NCBI GenBank assembly: GCA_034509735.1
Contig: JACGWO010000005.1
Span: 37,416,479-37,480,478, forward strand
Source of the DNA: Sesamum alatum
Lineage: Eukaryota > Streptophyta > Magnoliopsida > Lamiales > Pedaliaceae
Reading direction: 5' to 3'
Length of the DNA: 64,000 bases
Within the stretch, counting starts at the first letter, position 1. Each line of letters begins with the position of its first letter. Positions 23,180 through 36,914 of this stretch are shown here, in pieces. The notes beneath the pieces are model-generated. The model did not search any database and was not told the DNA's origin. It was given only the letters and a program-made list of their open reading frames with translations. Both the position numbers and the translations under genes were made by a program.

Positions 23180-26100
23180 TTATCTGAATTCTTCAATCTC
23201 AAATACTCGACCGGTTCCATCGAGGGAAACGGACACTAGAAAATCTCGGTTGGCGGATATGGCGATAGACTGAATTGCATCAGAGTGTCCGCTAAATACT
23301 TTTACGCATTCTCCGGAGAGACTATCCCAAATTCGCACCTTTCCATCGAGACAGCCGGTGGCTATATATCTAGAACCGGCAAGCCATTGCAGACATGTGA
23401 CTCCCTCCTGCCAAAGAATTTTGACAGTAAGTACACTAAGAATACACATGATCGAAATGGAAATTCTAGGTTGCCAATCGGAGGGCCAAAGGTATCAAAA
23501 TTTTAGTCATAAGTTGGTGTCCGTAATTCCTAATTTGAGGTAAATATGGCAGCTCAAGTGTATCTGTATTCTTGTAAAAAGAAGATGTTATAACCTGTTC
23601 AAAACTTGATATGACCAACTTCCTTTGATCATTTAGGTTAGGTTAATTAAATTACCTCCTGTTGGAATTAGTGTTACAGACTGTACACCTCCCCCACTCT
23701 TTTGAGACTACAAGAACCCTCCAAGTTTCTATCATTAAAAGATCCCAATGGCAGCTATGGACCTTGCTGATGCTGTTGCCCACACCACACCACATAGGAA
23801 CAACTATACTGATTTGTCTATGGAACAATTCTCAAGTAACACAGGCCATCAATGAGAACAACTCCGAAGGATATATAACCTCCTAAAAATAGACTGTTTC
23901 TAAAGCCTTTCACTTTAATATTTCCAACTTTCACATAATACTTGCGACTTTACTTTATCCATCAAGACCTCATTTCATAATTTGCACTATTTTTGCTCTA
24001 ACCCCAGCACTTTAGCCTCAGAAAAGTATTCAATTTGAAATTACTGACACTCGTGGTATGCTAGAAATTAGCTTGCATCATGGAGCCTGAAGCTGTCTGG
24101 TCTTGCACTGTAATATTAAGTCAGCTACCTATTTGAAATTAACTGCATCATGGAGGCTGAAGCTGTCTAGTCTTGCATTTTAATATTAAGTACTTTACCT
24201 GTTTGACCAGGCAGCACAGCCTCCATTGGGGCTGTTTACACTGGTCTAGATCTCCAAGAAAGCAATTTGCAATCATGAATACTTGTATTATAAAAAAGAG
24301 AAAGAAGAGAAAAAGAGTAATTCAGACCTCATGGTCACATATGCAACGAGGTGATGAATGCTGATCCCAGATTATAAGCTTCTTATCCATGCCTCCTGTT
24401 GCCGCTCTCCAACCATCCCTTCGAGAGCTGCAAGAAAATTTTATGCCAATAGGGTTTCAGATATCTTGAAAGCTAGAAGAAAATAAAAGAGACATTCTAA
24501 TAAATAGAAGATGAAGAGGACAAAGTGGCCAAACCTTGCTTCAAAAGCAGCACACTCGACAGAATCTGAATGTGCACTTAAGGAACTAACGACCTGTTGA
24601 TTGCAACAATGTTTGATTGTTCACACCTTAGGGAAACTGCCTCTCTATGCCAGCAGTAGAAAGAATCCACAGCAACGCAATATAAGAAGTAAACAAGAAA
24701 ATAAAAAAGAAAAAAGCAAATGCACCTTCCCAGTTGATATATTAACAACATGAACAGAACCATCATTGGACCCAGTAAGTGCAAGACTAGAGTCCGAGTT
24801 GATTGTCAAGCATGTAAGTCCTTCAGTGTGATAAGGATGACCTGACAAGACAAAGTACAAATTTTTTCGGTATTCAGTAGAGCCAATGACATCCTGTAGC
24901 CAAACAAATCCAATCTAAATTGCAGAAATAACCAAAAACTGAAGCAAAACATACCTCTGACCACATGGATATTCTCTGCAGTTTTAGGGTTCCAAATTCT
25001 CAAAGTTGCATCATCAGAACCGCTACAAATAGTTCTACCTTCACAAAGTGAAAATCATAACAGATAATGATTCTGCACAAGTACAAAATAATAGTGAAAA
25101 GTTGAACATCAGATCTTCCTCATGAGAGAAAGTAAGTACCATCAGGCGTAAAATCACCACAGGTTACGCTACTCCCATGACCACTGAAAACTTGAAGAAA
25201 AGCAGCTCTGTCAGCATTCCACATCCAAACAGAGGAATCCTCTGAACCAGCCAAGAGCAAATGTCCTTTTGGATGCCACCTGACCCACTGAAAAACTTAC
25301 TGTTTAGATAGCATGAATGAACCAGAAGATTAACCAAATATCTCAAAAATCACCTCAATGCCGCCAGAAGGACCATCAAGAGTGCATTTTAACTCGCCTC
25401 TAGCTATGTCCCATACTTTAACAACTCCGTCCAAGCTTCCAGATGCAAGCAATTGTCCATCTGCACTGAAGGATAAACTAGACACGGAGTCCTGGTGACC
25501 TGCAGCGGGGTGTTCAAAAAGATGCAAGATGTGAAAAAATGTACTCAAATGACAGGTCTCATGGTAATTTTTGATCTGGTAGCTTTTTTTAAAAAATATG
25601 GGGTGTAATCGTGTAAACTATTACCACCATCTCCGTTGAACCTTAATATTGTGGATAGATACTACTGGTCCACTACAGCTATGAGTATATTGTATTGATG
25701 TTTCGGAGATTGTTCTATACTCTATTTTCATAGTAAATTTACAGAGGAAGATAAAATACTTTGCTAAACAATAAGTTCCTATAAGATCAAACTCATTTCA
25801 CTGCACTATAAACTCCAGTAATGGGCCAATGCATTGTCTTTCAACTTTCAGGTTATAAAGGTGACTATTTCTTGTAGGAGTTCTTTCATCAAAACTTCTG
25901 CTTAAGAAACAATGATGCCTTTTGTCATCAAGTTTTTATATTGCATTCTTAAGCCCAAAAAGATTCAGAACATGAAAGATATAGAACAATTCAGATTCTT
26001 TGGAGCTATACACACTTTTCAGTGATCTTAGAATCAAGAATTTCTTCGAGAACTACAATTTTTCTTTCTGCATCTCAGAAACTACGGACAAAAGGACAAT

Positions 26101-28309
26101 TCCATACCTTGCAACTCAAAAGCCCAGTCTCCTTGACTTATCCTCCATAAGAATCCTTTATCATCTCCACCTCCAGTTGCCACTAATGTAGCATCTGTTG
26201 GACTACAAGCAGCAGTATATAGTTCACCTGGATGCAAATGCAATAACGCAAGCATCATTCTTAGCAGCATAAAGCAAAGGAAATTTGCAGGTCCAACGAT
26301 GCAGGCAGTCTTATTAACAGCAGTAATATTTATAACCAAAAAGATTAGCGCACTTGACTATACAAGGCAAAGGAAATCGCTTTTAAGCTTATTCATAATA
26401 TAATATGTTCCACGAATGTAATTACTGTCATTCACATATTTTAGCATCTATGGAGTGATATAGAACCAGAAGTTATGTAAGGCATTTAATTTCATTCAGA
26501 AAGTAATCCACAATCCTTCAACAAAAACAGCAACTCAAAAGGAAACAAACTATACGAGGGACTCCAAAGCATTAATCTTGACTCAGAATAAATATTAAGA
26601 TTCATAGAAAAAGTGAAAAAATGAAAATAAATCAACAAAGATATTGTATGAAAGCAATTTCCAAAAGATACCATCATAAATTTACAAGCAAATTGATGCA
26701 AAGGAGAAAAATCTTAGCAATGTAACCAGTGTTTTATCTGTCTATTGGTTCCACAAAGAACCACTAAAAATGCAACTGCATTTTAATCTTTCCTCCAATA
26801 TCACCCCTTCCCCAATTAAATATATAGATAGCTCATATTAAGTTAACAATCTTTCTAGACCCATGGATCAACAACAATCAATATGTATTTGAACTAAAAT
26901 AAAGGGTGCAATGAAAAACATAAGATTGGTAAGAGAATGACAGTGCTCACCTGTATGACCAGTGAATATATGTATTGAATCATCAACCCCATCTGCAATC
27001 ATCAATCATAACAAGGTGAGACCGCGGACATAAATTTTTTTCTTGCATGGATCCTGTGCTAGACTCTAGAGTAAATCTTCCATCTTGCACCAACCAAACT
27101 GATAGAGAAACTCATGCGACAATATCAATTTGCTAATGAAGAATCAGTGGCGGAAACAAGTTACTTTACCACCATAGAGAACTTACAATTTAGTCAAATC
27201 CCCGTTACTTCAGACTATATGAGATAGACTAAATGCCTCAAAATCCATGCGGCCTAAGACTTCTAATCATTTCTCCTCTTTCAGTTAAAAGTACAAAGTT
27301 CTAGTTGTGAAATGTATTTTTGACTATAATGTTCAACTTACATGAAAGAACTTAGTGTTACATTGAGTGCACTCACATTTTGCATATCCCAGATGTCCTC
27401 ACATAATACATTACAACAACAACAAAAAATTAAAAAAAAAATCGTACTTGTTTGGAACAATTTAACATTTATCTCGAAACTGCAAGTCTTTGAATCAGCT
27501 TATCATCACTGCTATCACATGCAAGAAATTCCATCTCCCATTCTTTTGTTCCTCAAGTTATACAGATTTGATTACGTAAGAAAAATCAGTAATTAAGCAG
27601 AAGATGCATATCATGTTCGTATGAACCTTATTTATATAATTCACATATATAAAAAAAATGACAAATCGAAACACTATTACTGTATCAGCGGTGGAAGAAA
27701 ATTGCAATAAAATTGACGCACCAAATTCTTCTTCTCCATCAGAGCCTCCTTCCCCATCTGCATCTGGGAGGTCTGTAGCCACAATCAGTCAATAAAACAT
27801 ACAGAAAAGCACAAACACTCTGAATAGATAGTGCTGATAAAAGGTACAACAGAGTACAGTATCTGATTAGACAAATTAAGAGAATTCAGCCTCCATCCCA
27901 CCACTCAGGCAATTACAAATCAATCACTATTTTTAGACAATAAAAACCTAATCTACAATTCCTATATAACATAAATATCAACAAAGCAGCTTGTTCCTAA
28001 CAAATAACAAACCATCAAATCAGTTCCGGCAAAAACCATATACAAACAGGCAGGGATCGTTAAATAAATCATTATCAGTAAAGACCATAAAAATCTTGAA
28101 CATATTTCTCACCATCAGGCAAAATTAAATCTTAATAGCCACAATTAAATCAGCAAAAAGGGTAACTTATAACTTCCATGGCATAAACTTTCCTACCACT
28201 ACAGATGTATACCTTCTTCATCAACATCATACTCATTAATTATGTCGTTTTCATCCAGAAAATCCCCTTCTCCATTATCCTCATCAACGTTTGGAGACGG
28301 CATATTCAT
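23180..28309 (-). CDS. AAMP / Sqt1-like WD40 repeat protein
   Basis: Eleven coding exons on the minus strand: 28309-28213, 27772-27722, 26992-26951, 26227-26108, 25499-25354, 25287-25140, 25038-24955, 24841-24726, 24593-24535, 24427-24328 and 23407-23180. All junctions are GT-AG and all phases agree, giving 1191 bases and 396 aa. An acidic N-terminus (about residues 1-60) precedes WD40 repeats such as FTGHTGELYTAACSPTDATL, GHQDSVSSLSFSADGQLLAS, VKVWD, IRWHP-like WVRWHPKGHLLLAGSEDSSV and LRIWNPKT, ending in VRIWDSLSGECVKVFSGH and GTGRVFEIEEF. The acidic tail plus repeat order is that of angio-associated migratory cell protein, the relative of yeast Sqt1, a chaperone for ribosomal protein uL16. 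By homology a role in ribosome assembly is possible; this is not shown for the plant protein here. The gene looks intact. Confidence 0.92.
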
Positions 28310-28700
28310 CTCTGAGACAAAGATGAAATAACTCCGTCATAAACAGCTGAAATAATCAAACCTTTGCTGCAATACATCAGGGAAACTATCACAACATGCT
28401 ATTATCCATGACTAATTCGTTCACCACAGATCACAACATCCAAGCACAGATCTTGCGTCGAGTGCAACCCAAAAACATACTAATTTACATTCTTCAGCTG
28501 CATATTTGTTCAGTAACTAACGTACATCAATTTTCTTCCACAATTTTCCGTCGCATATCCCCAATCGACTGCGAGCAAGTAGGAATTCAGAACATCAAAT
28601 TGAGCCAAAAGACAGCAACAAAACTCACCTTCGATACCGTTCGGTTTCACTTCTGAAAGAGGGGAACTAGGGTTTTGCTCTGCAGGGTTTTGCGCACTTG
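28310..28700 (-). other. 5' UTR exon and leader intron of the AAMP-like gene
   Basis: An acceptor (GTCTCAG) lies two bases before the ATG, and a donor (ATCGAAG/GTGAG) at 28628, so an intron of about 317 bases splits the leader. The upstream exon (about 28629-28690) carries two AAACCCT words, frequent near transcription starts of plant translation-related genes. It contains no ATG, which supports the chosen start. Confidence 0.6.
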
Positions 28701-29279
28701 AATTACAGAATAAGGAAGATAATTATGGCTAACAGTAACGCCAAATACAAACGGGTCAAACTAGCCGGACTAAGTTGACCGACCCGATTTGCATTTTCAG
28801 TACCCACCCAGTATTCAAACACGGAAAGGGTATAATGGAAAAATTCCATCAACCTCCCCTAAAGTTTTAGTTATTTTGGAAAACCCCTAATTATTTAAAA
28901 TGTTGGCAAAAGGGGTCCTCCAAGCCACTATAGATCCCTATTTATTTCTTCTTTTATCATGCAAAATAAATATGTTTTTTTGTGTTAGAAAAAGTAAATA
29001 TGTTTTAAAATTGTTAATTAGTCAAAATATTTACTTCTGCCAAATATTTAATCAATTTATACACATTCCATTTTTACAAACAAAAATAATATTAGTAACA
29101 AAATATTAAATGGCAATTACGAAGTTGTCATTCAAAATATATATTAATATTTTGTCACAATATAATTCTCAAATATTATTAGTGAAAAAATTGTGTCGAT
29201 GTCAATATTGATAATTAATGATGAATTTATTGTAAAATTTGGTGACAATTATATTTGTTGCTTTATATATACATGTCTT
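28701..29279. other. Intergenic DNA with one transposon-end-like segment
   Basis: At about 28831-28930 a segment with AAAAATTCCATCAACC and GGAAAACCCC resembles the ends of the element families seen elsewhere in this window, but no partner end was found. The rest is AT-rich. No gene was recognised. Confidence 0.4.
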
Positions 29280-29282
29280 TAA

Positions 29283-30062
29283 GGGTATGATTGGTATGAA
29301 GGAATAAGTTAGAAATGGAATGAACATTCCTAATTTTATTGCAAATACATATTTGTTATACTTTCGGAATAGCAATACCCATTCCTTTGGGAATGCCCAT
29401 TCCTATAAGTATGGGATTAGGCATTCCCCCACTTACCCATGGTTGTAGGCTTTTAGCTATTCCCAATAGATTGAGAATATATTTTTTTTATATATTGATA
29501 AAATAACTTTTAGTAAAATTATAGTTGCAAGATTTATAGTCACAAAATTATTTATTATTTTGAATAGATTAAATAAAATAAATATCAATATAAAATATTT
29601 AAATATGTGTTATCAAAATATAAAATATATAATAAAAATAAATAAATTCTTAAATAATTTATTAAATATAATATAAAATTATTAACATCTTTATACGCAT
29701 TTTACCAAATATTACTATAAGGATAAGCATTTACCAAATAATAAGTATTTATTAAAAGATTTATATGAAAACGTCCAATAATATATATTATAAACTTATA
29801 AATAATTTAACATTTCAAAATAATATATTTTGTGTCATTAATCAGACGTAGCTTAATTGATATTTATTTTTATTTTTAAGTTTCATTATTTAGAAAACAT
29901 ATAAATGAGTAATTTGGAAAGTTTTGATTCGATTCCCTTTTTTATTCTTTTGGTATACCAAACATAGGAATGGCATACCAAAATCACACAATTCTACTTT
30001 TATTCCATTCATAATTTTATTTCATTCCCACTCAATATCATTCCTATATACCATTCATGTCC
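29283..30062. mobile_element. PIF/Harbinger-like non-autonomous element
   Basis: The left end GGGTATGATTGGTATGAAGG pairs with the right end, which reversed reads GGACATGAATGGTATATAGG. Both are flanked by TAA (29280-29282 and 30063-30065), the 3-bp target used by PIF/Harbinger elements. The subterminal regions repeat GGAATG and CATTCC words. The interior is AT-rich without a transposase. Confidence 0.55.
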
Positions 30063-30065
30063 TAA

Positions 30066-31195
30066 GTGTTTATAATGACAATTTTCTAGTCACTGATTAT
30101 TATGATGACTGGAAATTTTTACACAACAATTTCACTAAAATTATAAAAATTATTCAAATTGTATAGGGCTCCCACCAAATATATCTCCTTTCCAAATACA
30201 TTCTGATAGATAATTGACTCAGTTTGGATTTTCAATTTCAAATCATGTTGTATTTTTCTATTCCATTTGACTTTTTTTTTTTTAAAAAAAATACAACGTG
30301 ATATGTCTAAATCAATCAAAAAACTATTACAACGTTCAGTATGCAGTGCAATCATATTCCTAAATCTATCAACAATAATTTCAAATCAAACAAAGTATCA
30401 ATATACACGTACAACTAAAAAAGTACAAAATAAGTAAATACCTACATTTGATATACACATGCCACCGTATTTGACAAACAAATTATGAAATGTGTGCGGA
30501 AAAAATAAGAAAAGAAAAATAAAGCGTGAGTTGCAAAGATTCACGTAATTTAAAGAATAGTCTGAGTTACATCGACAATCGACCAAGATAGTTATTAAGT
30601 GCGAGACGCAAAGAGTTGTGTATATTTATTAGTTGATCTAGCATCAATAGTATTTGATGAAAATGAGGGGGAGTGTTTGTGTTTATATTCTTGAGCCTAA
30701 TTTATTTTGATCATGGGATAAATGTGAAATTGATAAATGAGTGATTATATGTGGGATGAGATTAAATTAGGATCGATAATATTTTGTTTATTTGTATTTA
30801 TTACATTTGTAATATAAATATAATTCTATATTTATTTAGATGGATAAAAATTAGAACAACTTTTTATGTTTTATTGGGCTAAATACACGTACCATCCTTG
30901 AGCGACAACAAGAGCAACAACTAGAACATAAAATTATAGAATCACTTGACATTTAACAAAATGTTATAATAAACTTTCAAAGAGAAATTGGCATATAAGT
31001 TTGTGTATTGAAATAAAGAAATGGTGAAAAAACTTGCACAATGTCTTGAAGTATTCTCCCACCAAAAAGGATTGCAAGTTTATATAACTAGCACATAGGC
31101 TTTGTTGTCCATAAATTTTCAACAGCTATATGTTGCAGCAAAAATCCGCTACCTCAACAGCTATATGTTGCAGCATACTTTAAGGGTGATAATTA
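30066..31195. other. AT-rich intergenic DNA, no gene seen
   Basis: A purine tract (ATGAGGGGGAGTGTT at about 30664) resembles a retrotransposon polypurine tract followed by an LTR start, but no LTR pair was recognised. Otherwise AT-rich. Confidence 0.4.
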
Positions 31196-32254
31196 TAATT
31201 ATATTTAATCCTTTTTTATTTTTAACCTTACAAGAACACAAATAATTTAACATGCACGTTTGATGGATTTCAGGGAATAAAATACGTTAGGAAAGAGTTA
31301 ATTAAATTCAATTGAAGCAAATAATTTAGTTTGGCCACTTAAACGGTGGTCAAAATCACCACATTGACACTTGAAATGAAGAGGGTCCGTAGCCGACCAA
31401 TATGGGGGGAAAATGTGAGAATTCTTTCTGGAGAATCTGTTGCTCTCGTCTCTTTCTCTGCTTTTAAGAATTGACCCCCCCCCCCTCGATTGAGGGCGAA
31501 GGAGAATCGGTTGCTCTCGTCTATTTTTTTTATAGTGTGTTGGTGGCGGTGGTTGCTGACGACAAAGGGTAAGGAAATCAACAATTTACGATTTAAATAG
31601 CATGAAAAATGTGGAAACTTTGGTCATTTTTTGCTTACATGTGAGGTTAGTATGGTCAATTTGTTTCTTACCATATCAAGCTAGGACAGGTGGGATTAGT
31701 CTGAATCATGCTATTTATGTGCATTTTAAGTGCAATATTTTTTATTCTACACCATATATATGAATTTTGCTATTTATATGCAACTTAAGTGCAAGAATTG
31801 CACATGCGTGAGAATCCATATTAATTGCATAAGATACATTATTGTCCAATAAAATAGTCACTTTATGATGTTATTTTACACCTCAAACTACTTATGGTTG
31901 ATTCATTTTTTGGTACGGGATAATTAATTGATAGGATTCTGTGATTATATATATATGGTAAGGGGTTATTTAACAATATTTATACTTTGTTATTTACTGG
32001 TATTAATGGATATAAGTGCGAGATAAAATAATATGCTACTTAATTTGTAGGATAAAACTTGTGATATAAGTGAAAAAAACTCATATTTAGCCTTTTGCTA
32101 GCAAAATAAATTTCAAGTTCTTTAAACGTTGGAATTAAATTAAGGTGAACACATATAACACATCATTTTTATATGTTTTTTCTTATAACGCAAGTTACGA
32201 ATCCCAAATTGACTTTCTATTTTCTCCTTCTTAATGTTCTTCATCATGTGTCAA

Positions 32255-32894
32255 TTAAAGATACTTGAGTATTACAACATTCAATATTGAACAATTTTGA
32301 GGACAATCTCCCATAGCTTTATAAACTTCGAGTTTAGATGTACCAGAGTTTAAGAAGACAATACGATTCACTTCCTTATAGGAAGAGCATGGCGGTATAT
32401 GAGATTTGTAATTATCCATCTCATTAATCACGTCATCTTCAACCTGGTATATAAGGTCAATTATTCGCCATATCTGCACAAATAGTCCACCCGGATTATA
32501 AGGAAAATAAAGAAATGATAGATTTGTTATATAAATAAAAACTTATGTATGGCCAGTTTATGTAGCTATATCAGCATGGTACATTGATTTTATGTTATTT
32601 TTAATCCCATTGCCTATTCAGCTCCATCTGCATAATGCAGAGGCCGGTCACATAATGTTGCATATACCAAGAGACCTCGGATATTATCGGAATATATTCG
32701 TAAACGCTACGGTTGTATAAAATGTATAGGAAAATTTATAGCATCGAAGCAGAAGAAAATTCTTGTTACCTGTAGTGTTCCTCCGCCACCATTCTTCGTT
32801 GCGTCATCAGATACACTAACAATCGTCCATGGATCTGTTGCATTAAAGTGAAAGGCAACACCTTATCCTTGTAGTTTTTATTCAGCTAAGCCAT
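32255..32894 (-). pseudogene. Unrecognised two-exon gene, copy D1-minus (closest to complete)
   Basis: Exon 1 (32894-32770) ends in CTACAG/GTAACAAG and exon 2 (32473-32255) starts after TTTGTGCAG, leaving a 296-base intron. The joined family sequence would be about 115 aa: start M-A-x-L-NKNYKDKV, a TDPWTIVSVSDDATKNGGGGTLQ-like core (shown here in pieces: TDPW, IVSVSDD, NGGGGTLQ), then IWRIIDLIYQVEDDVINEMD, and a C-terminal part with VFLNSGTSKLEVY and DCPQNC. This copy has an in-frame TAG at codon 3 and a one-base loss after DKV compared with other copies, so it is disabled, though exon 2 is open to its stop. I do not recognise the family. No signal peptide or membrane segment is evident. Confidence 0.6.
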
Positions 32895-33459
32895 CATGAT
32901 AAACGAAATATTGAGAAGGTACCATAGTTGCGAAAAGTTTAACAAAACATACGAAGTACTTATTGGTAGGATTCTTCATATATAAATTATAGATATAGAT
33001 AAATTTGAGAAATATGAAATGCAACAAAATAAATAATATAATTTTGCTTAAGAATTTAAACAATTAATGCTGAGCAAGAAATATTATATCAAACCTCAAG
33101 TAATTATGATCAAAAACAACATTTTTTTTCCTTAGTTTACATGTGTCAACCCGTAATACATGATTTTCCACTCGTATCGCACGGATTTTAACACTATTCA
33201 TGATTCATAATACGAGTCATGACTCATAATTTATGTCATATATAATCACCTATATATGGTAGTTGCAATTAGTCCAAGTGAAAATATAAATCTACTATAT
33301 CAAGGATAGAGATCAACTTAAATAATTAAAAATAAAACATTTCTAGCAATTAAATGATCCAGAATAGCACATACGTCACTAGTTAGCAATTAAATACAAT
33401 TTACTTTATTTTTTTCACTTAAAAATCTACTAAAACAAGAACTACCAGAGATGCATAAG

Positions 33460-33545
33460 CAGATTATCCCTGTAGCTTTTATTCAGACAAGCCATCATGA
33501 TATACATATTATTGAGAAGATAGTAGAGTTCATGTGAAAACTTTA
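33460..33545 (-). pseudogene. Truncated exon 1 start of the same family
   Basis: On the minus strand TCATGATGGCTT (ATG at about 33494) is followed by CTGAATAAAAGCTACAGGGATAA, matching the first ten codons of the family, then the similarity ends in the upstream module of the next copy. It shows that the left arm of the palindrome contains a second, partial tandem copy (about 33460-34010). Confidence 0.65.
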
Positions 33546-34119
33546 ACAAAACTTAATAAATTTAAGAAATATGAAATGCAACAAAATAAAACCATATAAT
33601 TATGCTTAAGTATTTAAAAACTTAATGCGGCGCCATAAATATTATAGCAAACCTCAAGTAATTATGAGGCCAAAACAAAATCTTGTTCTTTGTTTAAACA
33701 TCACAACCCATAATACATGGATTTTCACTAGTATCGCGCAGATCTTCATACTATTCAGGACTCATAATTTATATCATATAATTACCTTATAATGGTAGTT
33801 GCAATTAATCCACGAGAAAATAAAATCCCACCAATATGTAGGATAGATATCAACTTAAAATAATTTTAATAGAAATTTAATTGCTTGGCAATTATATGAT
33901 CGGGAATAGCACGTACGTAGATCACTAGTTAGCAATCTAATACAATTTACTTAATTAGTGAACTTACCAATCTACTAAAGCAAGAACTACAAAAGATGCA
34001 TAAGAAGTTTAGGAAAAAAAAAAAACTAAATAAATCTTTCTAATGTTCTGATAATTTTACAAGTTTATTGATAATGTGAATATATCTAAGAAGAATAAAA
34101 AATTATCTTACTTTATTCT

Positions 34120-35305
34120 TGATGATATCCTTGAGAAAATTGATGGTCTTTTTTTTTTTTTATACAAAATGGTGCACAAATTATGCCTCCATTTCATCAT
34201 GCTATAATCTTATAACAGAGAACTGTTTTTTTTTTTTTTTTAAATTTTCTTTTTTTGGAATTTCTACATATTGCTTTAGATACATAAAATACTTCGAGCT
34301 TTTCAAGCAAAAACGCAACTTGTGTTCTAAACATTATCAAGATGCCTTGAACTTTTACCAAAATGCAAACTAGGGATCCCTACCCTAAGGTTTTACGTTG
34401 TTGTTGTTGTCGTCAGTTACCAATGGGCATTTTGAAAATTTTGTGTGTCCCGGAGTATATACATAAATATATATACACTGGCAAGCACAAATCAATCAAC
34501 ATGTTATACGTTAGGGTTTGGAAATATTAACCTACTTGTTATATAATCATTTTTTTCCAAAATATGAACATTGATTATCGGACATTGCTTGTGGTTGTAG
34601 TTCTCGTGGTGGATAACATAAATTCTGATCGTGTTGCGTGATTTTTCCTTATCTCTTGCTTGATTTCTTATAAAAATGAGTATGTCCATGCATCTGATCC
34701 TAGCATTTAAATTTGATTTATAAATATCACTTATTGTTGAGTTATAATTAATTGCTAAATTTGTAATATGCCACATCTAACATTCTACCCTGCTTTACAT
34801 TAAATTCATGTCTTTAGCCAAGACGAAATTGTGATTAAGAAGTTTAACATCAAGAATTTTCTGAAAGTTTGTTTTTACATAATATGGCACGTGCCCTACA
34901 CGTGCAGTAGCATTAACTTTGTGCAAATTTTAATAAGCTATATTAATAAGAAAAATATACTTATATGTAATGAATTATTAATTGTTTTGTTGCTCACATC
35001 ATTTAGTTAATTAATATCGAGTTTAACATATACTTTCTATTTTCAATAATTATGATATCAACTATGCACATAAATAATATTCAACAATATATCATTTGTT
35101 TTTGTTTACTACTAGGCTCATTATTCATGATGTAATTTTTTTTTAATAAAAATGGTTCTCGTACGTCCGTTTACCTATAAAGCAAGAGATGTCTTCTGAA
35201 GTTGGAAATTGCGCTTTTTTTTCAGGCCCTCGCCCCTCCCCATGAAAAGAAAAGAGAAAAAAAAAAAAAAAAAAAAAGCTTTTGATCCTAAAGTAATTAA
35301 CTTAC
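34120..35305. repeat. Left arm of a large inverted repeat
   Basis: Reading outwards from 35305, the reverse complement follows the right arm that starts at 35481. Matches include AAGTAATTAACTTAC / GTAAGTTAATTACTT, the poly-A tract and CTTTTCTTT, TCTTCTGAAGTT / AACTTCAGAAGA, ACGTGC, TCAAGAATTTTCTGAAAG, and AACCCTAACATATAACATGTT. The arm is about 1.2 kb. The similarity continues outwards with gaps into the gene copies on both sides. Confidence 0.85.
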
Positions 35306-36172
35306 ACAAATAGTGGATTCATTGCAAATGTCCTATAATTCAGTTCTTGAAAAAGATTATGACAAAGAAAATTTAATCACCAAGTTTCATGTGCAAAAAA
35401 TTCGAAAGTAATACATTTTGAGATAGTAAGAAAATATCTTAAAAACATTTTATTTTGTTGTTCTCATGTAGGATTATTTTGTAAGTTAATTACTTTAGGA
35501 CAAAAAACTTGCTTTTTTCTCTTTTCTTAGGGAATGGGACTGAAAAAAATAGTATGTTTAAACTTCAGAAGACATTTCCTTGATTTATAGGTAAACGGAA
35601 CATATGTATGAGAGCCATTTTTTAAAAATACATCATGAATAAAGAGTCTAGTAGTAAACAAAAACAAATTATACTTGCGTGTATAAAGGCGAGTACCGCT
35701 CAATTTTAGTTATGTGCATAATCAATATCATAATTATGGAAAATATTATGTGTTCAACTCGATATTCAGCAAATAATGTGAGCAACAGAACAATTAATAA
35801 TTTATATTACATATAAGTATATTTTTCTAACTAATATATCTTATTAAGATCGATCTGTGCAAAAAATGCTATTGCACGTGTAAAGCACATGCCATTTTTA
35901 TGTAAAATCAAACTTTCAGAAAATTCTTGATGTTAAACTTCTTAATCACAATTTTGTCTTGGCGAAGGACATGAATTTAATGTAAGCGAGGGTAGAATGT
36001 TGGATGTGGCATAGTACAAATTTAGCCGTTAATTATAACTTAACAATAACTAATATTTCTATATATATCAGAATTAAATGCTAGGATCACATCAACATGG
36101 ATACTACATATTCATTTTTATAAGAAATCAAGCAAGAGATAAGGAAAAATCACACAACATAATCAGAATTTA

Positions 36173-36914
36173 GAGGAAATAGCATTTTTGATCCCATAAC
36201 TTAGACCTTTTTCACTTTTGGTACCATTCGTTATGGGATTAGCAGTTTTGATCCCGTAACTTACAAAAATTAGCATTTTTAGTCCCACCCCGTTTTTTCG
36301 TTAATTTTTTAACGGAAGTTGACTTTTTGCCGTTAAGTTTTCGAAATTGAAGGCAAAATTGGCGCCATTTGTGCTTGGGATGATTTTAGGTGGGAAAATA
36401 ACTACTATTGAGAGTTAACATAAAAAAATCAAGAAAATTAGGGCAAATAAAGGTGATTTTTATTCTCTTTCACAAAAAACAATCTTTCATTCTTTAATTT
36501 TATTTGTGTTGCAATTTATCATTTTGTATGAATTCGATAAATATTAAAACAAGTAATGGCCCACAAAATATTCAAGTAATGCAATGTAAGCACACTTGAC
36601 AAAAAGGCAATTTCATTAATTGTGTTCATAACAGTTTATTTGCCTTAATTTTCTTGATTTTTTTATGTTAGCTCTCAATAGTAGTTACTTTCCCGCCTAA
36701 AATCATCTCAAGCACAAATGGCGCCAATTTTACCTTCAATTTCAAAAACCTAACGGCAAAAACTCAACTTCCGTTAAAAAATTAACGGAAAAAACGGAAT
36801 GGGACTAAAAATGCTAATTTTTGTAAGTTATGGAATCAAAACTGCTAATCCCGTAATGAATGATACCAAAAGTGAAAAGGGTTTAAGTTATGGGACCAAA
36901 AATACTATTTCCCC
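36173..36914. mobile_element. Fold-back Mutator-like element (742 bp)
   Basis: The ends GAGGAAATAGCATTTTTGATCC and the reversed right end GGGGAAATAGTATTTTTGGTCC begin arms of more than 200 bp that are reverse complements, with ACTTACAAAAATTAGC and CCGTTAAAAAATTAACGG landmarks. A 10-bp duplication TCAGAATTTA flanks it (36163-36172, 36915-36924). The left arm of the surrounding palindrome (34615-34640, reverse strand) has the same sequence with a single TCAGAATTTA, so the unoccupied site is visible in this window. No coding sequence is present. Confidence 0.92.

Noticed and set aside
23180..28309. Several separate small genes, suggested by single open frames in the AAMP region
   Set aside because: The frames are individual exons extended into introns; eleven GT-AG junctions with consistent phases join them into one 396-aa protein.
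31339..31584. Minus-strand frame at 31339 and its duplicate at 51197 as a conserved gene
   Set aside because: It is repeated only because the whole block D1/D2 is duplicated; the frames differ through indels and there is no family match.
32255..32479. Exon 2 of the unknown family as the coiled-coil domain of an NLR resistance protein (because of LIYQVEDDVINEMD)
   Set aside because: The short phrase resembles the Rx-type coiled coil, but no nucleotide-binding or leucine-rich part is near and the exon is only about 73 codons, so the likeness is treated as chance.
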